DNA from: Phoronis ovalis
Lineage: Eukaryota > Phoronida > Phoronidae
Direction of reading: 5' to 3'
Assembly (NCBI GenBank): GCA_028565635.1
Contig: JAOXYB010038495.1
Coordinates: 1-13,401 of the forward strand
Length of the DNA: 13,401 nucleotides
The notes beneath the pieces were generated by a model. The model had not been told where the DNA came from. It saw only the letters and a program-made list of their open reading frames with translations, and made no database searches. Shown here one piece after another: positions 1 through 6,950 of the stretch. A program made the position numbers and the translations under genes. Every line of letters begins with the position of its first letter. Positions within the stretch are counted from its first letter, which is position 1.

Positions 1-1900
1 AACACTGATGTAAAAGACATAAAAAAGAGAATTAAACATATTTTTTTTTTAAGTTCACAAGGACTTGAGCAAGTCTACGTGATAGGGAATAATAATCAGA
101 ATCGGCTGTATATTCACAACATCGGACAATGATTTGCTTTCCCAAAACCAAACTTTTAATTTTAATTTTGGTATTGTTAGACGCACTGTACGTAATATTT
201 TAATGAAAAATGATTTGGCTATCACGTGAGATAAAAAGAAGCGTAGATAATTATATACATATATTCATGTACAATATTGATATTATGCCGAGGTTACTGG
301 TACACAATACGCGGCTTATCTTTCACACAAATTCGAAAATAAAATAGACTCAGAATTTATCACTGTTATCACTTATTAATGTAATTACTGTAATTATATA
401 AGGAATATTTTTATTCAAGTACTTCTAAAAATTTATTCTAATGCCCTTGGCCTATATATACGCATTTAGGATCAAACGAGACTACTTAACGTGACTAAAA
501 GTGTACATACATACAATGTACATATAATTTGTAATTCTTCGTTAATGTGAAAACCATTATTTCACTAGCTTTCACAACAGCTCGTTAACCACGCCATTAA
601 GGTGGCGTAAAGGTAATGGAGAGGACGATACTATTGCATGCATTTTTACCTGTATGTCAAGCCCATTTTTATTAATAAAAATTCACGAAACCGGGGTTAG
701 TAGAAATTCAGGATCTGATATAACTTGGTTAAGGACAACTAAATGTAGGTGCAAACCTATTCATTTTTTCAAAGTAATGTTTTATATTTAAATTTAAGTG
801 TTGTTTATGCAACATTCTGCCAAATTGGCGACCCTTAGAACCACACGTGTGAAGTAACATCCCTTACTGTTTAAAGTGACAATTTTATTATTCCACTACC
901 CATTGCCTTTAGATTATGGCATATGGAATACTAGAATCGCTAAACTAAACATCCTCACATGTAGCCACAACTGTAAACTTTTATTTTGAATAAAAATTAC
1001 TCTAAAATTTACTTGGCTCATAACACTTTCAAAGATTTTTTTTTTTGCATAAAATGCTAATTTTATAAATATTAAGAGTCAGTGTGATATTTTATGTAGT
1101 GCTTTAACTATACGAGATTATAACACTGCATTACTAGTGGATAATGCTTGCAACAATGGATTTTTAATTTGGAGGTGTTTATATTGTGGGTAGCCATTTT
1201 TACAACTACTTATATACGCTGACTTAAGCTACACAAACTACATGCCAAATACATTGTTTACAAGCACTAACATAACATGGTTGTCTTTTCTAAATATCAT
1301 ATGTTGTTTTATTTCTTGTTATCTAAAGTACAACTGTAGAGTACATTAATCGACTGATTGCATAGGACTTGTTGCAAAGGTGCATTTATAATATGATATG
1401 AATATAAAAAGTGTGTTGTGCACTTTTACTATGATAAATTTTAAGGTGACTTGCGTGATCTCCTATTCGACGGGAAGAGTATCCCGGAGGAGTATAGTAA
1501 CGATACTACTGAACCCTCGTAATTTCTTGCTTTAGTATCAGGATTATATATACAATTGGCTACCGCTTAAAACTAAACAGAATGGTCGCATCTATTCACA
1601 CGTTACATAGTCATTATCGTAATGAGTAAATCTATTTTTATTTCGAGCTCTCTCGAGCTAAATTCGTCACTAATCTAATGTCAAGGTAAGTAACATGGTG
1701 AAGGCGATTCTTCCTACTAGCCTTGCCACACACACACATATTCAATATCTCTGACTATTTAGTTGTTCCCACACTTTTTCAAAAAATTATCTCTATCCTA
1801 CTGTATCTCGTATACTTCCCGGAAGCATTTTTAAGCTAGACAAAAACAGAAATAAATGGATTTTCTGAATATTCTCACATTTCACTGAACTTTCGGTTAT
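1..1900. other. Upstream non-coding DNA, no confident gene
   Basis: This AT-rich stretch precedes the phospholipase A2 promoter. I found no long open frame, RNA gene or clear transposon. Local items are a small hairpin (CGCCA/TGGCG, about 592-607), a short CA repeat near 1728-1737, a near-ideal but unassigned splice donor (AAG|GTAAGT, exon side ending 1685), and a GC-richer exon-like stretch at 1448-1522, which is listed as a finding. Confidence 0.6.
1815..1825. promoter_or_regulatory. STAT/ETS-type palindrome upstream of PLA2
   Basis: The 11-bp perfect palindrome CTTCCCGGAAG lies about 90 bp upstream of the PLA2 TATA box. It contains TTCCCGGAA, which fits the STAT consensus TTCNNNGAA, and two GGAA cores of the ETS type. 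Its place in the proximal promoter makes a regulatory role plausible, for example inducible expression, but only the match is seen. Confidence 0.35.
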
Positions 1901-1915
1901 ATTGACCAAATAAAC

Positions 1916-1924
1916 TATATAAAG
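1916..1924 (+). promoter_or_regulatory. TATA box of the PLA2 gene
   Basis: TATATAAAG is a full match to the TATA consensus. It lies 66 bases before the predicted start codon at 1982. Transcription should therefore begin near 1945-1951, giving a 5' leader of only about 30-37 bases with no upstream ATG. The exact start cannot be read from the sequence. Confidence 0.75.
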
Positions 1925-1981
1925 GCAAAACTTTAAAAGGCAAACTATTCTACTGTGTTTCAAGAAAGTCGTATTGAGAAT

Positions 1982-2051
1982 ATGGGAATCGGCAGTATTG
2001 CATTTGTTTTCCTGCTAATAAACGCAGCAGCATTCGTTTCAACGGAATCTG
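1982..2051 (+). CDS. PLA2 coding exon 1: signal peptide
   Basis: The exon encodes residues 1-23 and the first base of codon 24. ATG at 1982 is the first ATG after the TATA box. A hydrophobic core runs over residues 5-19, with likely cleavage near Ala17-Ser20. The donor is G|GTAAGC at 2052. The intron that follows (2052-2491, 440 bases) is AT-rich, and I see nothing else in it. Confidence 0.88.
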
Positions 2052-5024
2052 GTAAGCTATTTTCTAGTTCTCTCTATGTTTAGATACTGATCACGAGAAC
2101 TGTTTGGATTTATTTACATCATTTTTTATATTTTTTTTTTAAACGATGACATGAGAAAAAGGAAAAGGCACCATCTGGAAAAAGTTAATAAAGATATGAA
2201 TTTTGAAGTAAATATAGTATACATGCATTTTATAATTGTACGACTAGTAGTTTAAATTCTCGCAATGCCAGTTTATCTAAAAATTAAAGAATAAAATATA
2301 TTAAAATTTTCTTATAACAGAATTTATAATTGCACAAGGCTGAAATGAGTTTTTGATTACATAAATTCAATTATATCATCATAACATTCATATTTTTATG
2401 TTTTCTTATATATATAATTCTCCACTTTTTTGTCTAGTTCAATATGTTAGAACTTTAGTGTAATTGTGTTACGTGATGTTATTATTACCAGCACTCAGTT
2501 TAAAGCCTACACGAACCCGCCGGTCCATCAAAGATTTTGGCGAGCTGGTGTGGTGTGCTACTGGCAAAACTCTTGACTACAATGGATATGGATGTTGGTG
2601 TGGATTCGGGGGTCAAGGAGAAACTGTTGATGATGTTGACAAGTGGGTATACTTTTTATAAAATTATACAATAAATAATAATTTCGTTTTTTATAAAATC
2701 GGCTGCATTATATGCTCCAACAATATGTATATTCCGTATGAATATACTATGAAAGAGAAAAAGGTTTAAAATGCATGCATGGGCTGATGGAAGTCTACAG
2801 GATATCGAAGGATTATAAGTAGCTACTATTCGTCTCATAATGGATAAAGAAACGAAAACTTCAGGAAAACAAAATCCTCCAGAACCGCTATATCAAAGTG
2901 GAAACGGCAGAGATCTAATGTGAATGAGGGCGCTTTCAATTTTCCAAATACACAATTTCTCACAAAAAAATGTTAAAACGCCTGGATGGAAATTTAATGT
3001 TGCAAAATCACCAGGCTTTCTTACCGGGTAGATTTTTCCTGTGATCTACCTAGTGAGAAAACTGTTTTGCTGTATAAAATTCACGCCCAGAGTACTAGAA
3101 AAATTTGAAATAGATGCAAATTAGGTCTGTACCTCATTTCACTTTGATGTCGGTGTTTTAGCGGATATTTTGCCTCGCTACTTGTAGTACAGTCAATATT
3201 AGCTTTGTTAGGATTACTTCCATCTAATATCTAATATCGGTCTGGTTCTGGTTTCTGCCGGTAGAGTTGCTAAGTAGTCCCGAATAGGAGTTTCAATATA
3301 ATTTTGTTAACACATTGTCAATGGTTGCAATCTATTATCTCAGCTTGTAAGCAATAAGGCACGCAGATGCATAATCATACATTTATAACCAACATTGTAT
3401 TTCTTGTAAAACTTGTCAGAACGCATCGTGTACAAATATACATTTTGAAAAAAACATGTAAAACTCAACATTATAAATAACATGATTTGCGTTTAACTAA
3501 TAATCTATTCAAATCAGTGTTTGAGATAGTGGTGGAAAAACTGTGTGGTATGTGCGTGGAGCTAGTTCCTTCCTGGCCTTCGAGAAGAGTTGTGACTTCT
3601 CGAGATTTCTAACCATTTAAAACACATTTTTGGCTGAATTTGGTTGAAGGTTACCTTAAACAAATGTAAATAACAAATATTTCAAGAAAAAAATGTAATC
3701 AAATTTGTTCATGTAAATGTACTTAATATTTGAGTAAGATGATTTGTAGCACATTATATACTTCATAAACAAATCTAGTCTAAATTTAGACCCTTGTTGT
3801 ATTTTTAAATTCTTTTTTGTTAAAAACTGAGTTTATATGTGTTTAAATTCCTATATAAATTTCTATCCCTATATGCAACAATAATATGCACTATTAATTT
3901 TAAAACAAATTTTTGACTTTTGCGAGCTTATAGCTAGTTTAAAACAATTTATTTAGTACATTTATAAGATATATAGTCTGTGTTAGAGACTAAAATAAAT
4001 CATATATTTTGCGTTATGAAAATTAATTGTGCGGAGATAATTGGTTGAGTTCATTGATTGTGCACTTTATTATGTGATAATAGATTTATTAAACTGATAC
4101 ACTTTTATGATATTTTTACAGCTTTTGAGTCATGTATTTTTTTCATTTTTTTGTGGAATTAATAAAGTTTATAACACCTTCCATGTACGCAATACTCTAA
4201 GCTCTTCTCTATTCATGCAATAAATGTGTATATTACAAAAAGAGTCTCAACATGGATTGCCAATTAATTGAGTAATAGCTATGTACCTGAATAGAATTCG
4301 TTGCTATTACCGATCCCACGGTGAAGAGTAAATTGGTTCTCGTTTTAGATGCTGTGAGATACACGATAAGTGCTATGAAAAACTTATTGAGGACAAAACA
4401 TGTCCGGAAAGTTTAATATTTGGAGTTTACACGGCATCTTATAAATCTATCGGATGTTTCAATTGTCGTAAGTATTATTTTTAGTAAACGCAATTCCCAA
4501 GTGATCCATGCAACCGTTAAAATATAAAATTTAAATTAGACATAGTTAAACGTTGATAATACTGCAATTTTTGCTTAATATTGGCTACATCTGATCACAA
4601 TATGCCTTTGTGGTATTTTTCTAAACATACCATTCAAATGAAACATGTTTCTTACGATATTTTCTATAATCAGCTCCATTAAATGCAAGCCACACGCACA
4701 TTCTGCTGAAGAGGCGTAAACAACACAGATAATATTAATCATTGTATTTAAATAACTTATTTTATGTAGCTGACATGTATATTAACTTTAATTTCAGTCG
4801 GGCAAGAGGAGTACAGTTTCTTCGACAGATACCTCGCACCAGTATCCGTTGAATGCAAGATCGCTTTATGTAAATGTGATACAAAAGCCGCACATTGTTT
4901 TAGGCGAAACAAATTTAATCCTAAAAATGCTAAATACGACCGCAGTCAATGCACTGATAAAGATATCACGGGCGACAATGACAACATTACTTGGATTTTG
5001 AAACTTTTCGGAAGCCTGCTTTAA
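1982..5024 (+). CDS. Secreted phospholipase A2, group I-like, four coding exons
   Basis: The product should be a calcium-dependent secreted enzyme that cleaves the sn-2 ester of glycerophospholipids. Exons 1982-2051, 2492-2642, 4349-4467 and 4798-5024 join in frame to 188 codons plus TAA. A signal peptide covers about residues 1-20. A short propeptide ends in RTRR (31-34). The calcium loop YGCWCGFGG is at 56-64, and CCEIHDKCY at 75-83 carries catalytic His79, calcium-binding Asp80 and Tyr83. Tyr105 and Asp141, the latter in CKCDTKAAHCF (138-148), complete the catalytic network. The mature part has 14 cysteines. If it starts at Ser35, the first Cys falls at mature position 11, as in group I enzymes. 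An NIT glycosylation sequon is at 176. No residue needed for activity is missing. The family includes digestive, immune and venom enzymes; the sequence does not say which applies here. Confidence 0.93.
2492..2642 (+). CDS. PLA2 coding exon 2: propeptide and calcium loop
   Basis: The acceptor is TTACCAG| at 2491. The exon completes codon 24 (Ala) and runs to Asp73 and the first two bases of Lys74. It contains the RTRR processing site, the helix-1 region, the conserved Cys45 and the calcium loop. The donor is AA|GTGGGT at 2643. A second GT four bases on (GTATAC, 2647) would break the frame into exon 3, so 2643 is chosen because it restores the invariant VDxCC motif. Confidence 0.9.
2643..4348 (+). 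other. PLA2 intron 2
   Basis: This 1,706-base AT-rich intron runs from GTGGGT to TTTTAG. It contains a perfect 8-bp stem (TCGAGAAG/CTTCTCGA, 3580-3603), an AP-1-like TGAGTCA near 4125, and a 43-codon stretch without stops at 3481-3612 that I do not recognise. No transposon borders are visible. Confidence 0.8.
4349..4467 (+). CDS. PLA2 coding exon 3: catalytic histidine exon
   Basis: The acceptor is TCGTTTTAG| at 4348. The exon finishes Lys74 and encodes 39 residues to Cys113, leaving one base of codon 114. It carries the active-site motif CCEIHDKCY, and a VYTASYKSIGC segment with the equivalents of Tyr69 and Tyr73. The donor is C|GTAAGT at 4468, a consensus match. Confidence 0.93.
4798..5024 (+). 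CDS. PLA2 coding exon 4: C-terminal Cys-rich part and stop
   Basis: The acceptor is TTTAATTTCAG| at 4797, and the intron before it (4468-4797) is 330 bases with no other feature seen. The exon encodes codon 114 to Leu188 and TAA at 5022. It carries CKCDTKAAHCF with Asp141, the last conserved Cys165, an acidic DNDNIT segment with the glycosylation sequon, and a hydrophobic end WILKLFGSLL. Confidence 0.92.
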
Positions 5025-5173
5025 CCTAGGGAAATATATAACGTATCAATCAGTACCGTGACGTTACTTTTTTTCCTTTTGGCAATATAATCATTTCTAG
5101 TAAGTATAACGATTAACCGGGAGATCAACCAATACCGCAAGAGCTATTCTTGGTCAAACACATATAACTAATA

Positions 5174-5229
5174 TATAGCTAGATAGGATATATTCGGCAA
5201 AATATGTAACTGTATAGCTAGATTGGATA
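5174..5229. repeat. Two copies of a 17-bp direct repeat
   Basis: TATAGCTAGATAGGATA (5174-5190) recurs as TATAGCTAGATTGGATA (5213-5229) with one mismatch and a 39-base offset. It lies in the predicted PLA2 3' untranslated region. It could be a small local duplication; no function is implied. Confidence 0.6.
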
Positions 5230-5251
5230 CATATACTTTAAATCTTCTTTA

Positions 5252-5257
5252 ATTAAA
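5252..5257 (+). terminator. Likely polyadenylation signal of PLA2
   Basis: ATTAAA, the commonest variant hexamer, is followed by CA dinucleotides about 15-25 bases on and by a GT-rich stretch at about 5318-5341, the usual layout of a cleavage site. It would give a 3' untranslated region of roughly 250 bases. An earlier weaker AATATA (5084-5089) and AATAAA inside the hairpin element (5385-5390) are alternatives. Confidence 0.45.
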
Positions 5258-5358
5258 AGTGCCATTGCAGCTTAAACACACATCGATCTTTACATATTAA
5301 TTTCTCTGTCCATTCCCGGTTTGTTCCTGCGTCAGTGGGTCTAGTTAGATTCCGGGGC

Positions 5359-5568
5359 CAAGGCACTGTAGCAACCACTCGTGTAATAAAGTTGCAAAAT
5401 GTAATAATTATTACACTTTGCAACGAAATGACATACTATTTCGTTGCAAAATGTAATAAAATTTTTTTTATTACATTTTGCAACGAAATTGTATGTCATT
5501 TCGTTGCAAAATGTAATAATTATTACATTTTGCAACTTTATTACACGAGTGGTTGCTACAAGGCACTG
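5359..5568. mobile_element. 190-bp hyper-palindromic MITE with target duplication
   Basis: CAAGGCACTG occurs directly at 5359-5368 and 5559-5568. Between them lies a 190-bp element (5369-5558) whose two 93-bp arms pair with only two mismatches around a TTTT loop (5462-5465). The ends are TAGCAACCACTCG...CGAGTGGTTGCTA. Inside, GTTGCAAAATGTAATAA or its complement recurs six times as three smaller palindromes, one copy carrying one of the mismatches. It encodes no transposase, so it is a miniature inverted-repeat element. The duplication can be read as 8-10 bp depending on whether G/C at the edge belongs to the element, so hAT-like and Mutator-like origins both remain possible. The near-perfect arms suggest a recent insertion or homogenised arms. 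Confidence 0.9.
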
Positions 5569-6325
5569 TTTCAGAAAACTCGAGTTAAACATGGCATGAG
5601 AGGTAGATCCCAAGGAATGCTTGCGGAAAACTCTCGGGTTAATTATTTTGATTTCTTATGGCCGCCTAGTTTTAGTTAAAAAACTTTCTTCTTCTTTGAT
5701 GAAACTTTAAGGAAAGCATTCCAAAAGGAAAGAAAGTATTTTAGTCTAGCAGAAACTTATTAATGCTATAGCATGCCGTATGTACTGTGAGTGTGCTATA
5801 TTAATGCTCTTTTATGTGTATGCCTCCTTGTGTCGGTAGCTGCAGTTTGACGATACTGTAATTTAATTTTGTACTGTGCTGTTTTGTCGGAGAACGCAGC
5901 CAAGCGGTAAAATTATGGAGTTTCTATTTGTTTTGACGAGCTGCTATTCAAAGAGAATTTCTGTATTTATTTGTGAAGTAATTTTTAACCGGATGAATTA
6001 AATGTAATATAAACTATCTAAATCTATATTAAAACTGATGAAAAACTTATTATTTTTCTAACTTAAAAAAGGGATTTCTTATCTTGGTATAAAACTGTAG
6101 CGCCATCTCACGGTGATCAGTCAATAATTAACGATAAGCAGCCTTAATTCAGGCATTCAAGTCATGTACGTACAAATTCCGAGGCCTTACCAGTGTCCGT
6201 CACAGATAATGCTGCGCAGTAAGAAAAAAAAATATCAAAACTTGATAGACTATTTTACTGTCACTGTATAAATCTCGAAGTCTGCTAACTGGGGTACCAA
6301 AAAATAAAACAAAACATATATGTAG
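5569..6325. other. Spacer between the two convergent genes
   Basis: This AT-rich stretch lies between the hairpin element and the 3' end of the EF-hand gene. I see no coding exon, RNA gene or transposon border. A GCGCCATCTCACGG stretch at 6100-6113 only loosely resembles known insulator motifs. Confidence 0.6.
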
Positions 6326-6345
6326 TTGTTGAATTTTACAATCTA

Positions 6346-6351
6346 TTTATT
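6346..6351 (-). terminator. Polyadenylation signal of the EF-hand gene
   Basis: TTTATT on the + strand reads AATAAA on the - strand. It is the first canonical hexamer downstream of the stop codon at 6740, giving a 3' untranslated region of about 400 bases with cleavage near 6325-6335. Confidence 0.6.
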
Positions 6352-6434
6352 CGACATATACGTTATTCTATACACTTCAAGGGAATAATGCTATAGAATT
6401 TTACGAGATAAAATGCATTTGTGTACGTAGCGAC

Positions 6435-6442
6435 TGACGTCA
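6435..6442. promoter_or_regulatory. Perfect cAMP-response element match
   Basis: TGACGTCA is the full palindromic CRE bound by CREB/ATF proteins. It lies inside the predicted 3' untranslated region of the EF-hand gene, far from both promoters, so it may be chance. Only the motif is seen. Confidence 0.3.
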
Positions 6443-6739
6443 TAGATTGAAAACCGTCACCACTTGAGATTCTCAGCACACTGGACAAAACAGGTTTTCA
6501 CCGGGAATCGTAATATATGTGCTTAATGCCGTCGCCTGATGCTGGGTGCTGATCAATATCATTATTAATTGCTGTTGTTTTGAAACATTAAATACGACAA
6601 TGTTCACATTATACCAGTTAATGATTGTATATGGAGCGAGGTAAAAATTAGTACATTCTAAAATCTATAGATATTGTTATTTTATGGACTATATAGACAC
6701 GTGACATATATGGTCGAAATAATAGTGATAATAATATAT

Positions 6740-6950
6740 TCAAGCGCTGACTCCAAACACGTTCTTGAGAAATTCTTCATAATTAAGAGTGCCGCTGCCA
6801 TCGTCGTCTGCTAACTCTATCATACGCTTCAACTCTTGTTCTGAAAAGCTCTTATTCGATTCCGCGAACACTGCTTTTAGTTCGGAGGTATCAATAAAGC
6901 CATCACCGGATTTGTCAAATCCTTTGAACGCATTCTTCATGGCCTCACGC
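6740..6950 (-). CDS. EF-hand gene last coding exon: hands 3 and 4
   Basis: On the - strand the acceptor is CTTTCAG| before 6950. One base completes Arg71, then REAMKNAFKGFD leads into hand 3, and the exon ends NVFGVSA and TGA (6742-6740). An internal ATG at 6940 is not the start: the upstream exon joins in frame and supplies hands 1 and 2. Confidence 0.93.

Noticed and set aside
2656-2838. 60-codon - strand frame in PLA2 intron 2
   Set aside because: Rich in Ile, Asn and Tyr as expected from AT-rich DNA, with no domain or supporting signals.
5335-5679. Overlapping open frames on both strands across the hairpin element
   Set aside because: They encode almost the same peptide on both strands because the DNA is palindromic, and they run from flank into element. 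This is a by-product of the inverted repeat.
6100-6113. CTCF-like insulator motif between the convergent genes
   Set aside because: GCGCCATCTCACGG keeps the left half but differs in the core (CAC in place of the usual pattern), so the match is too weak to call.
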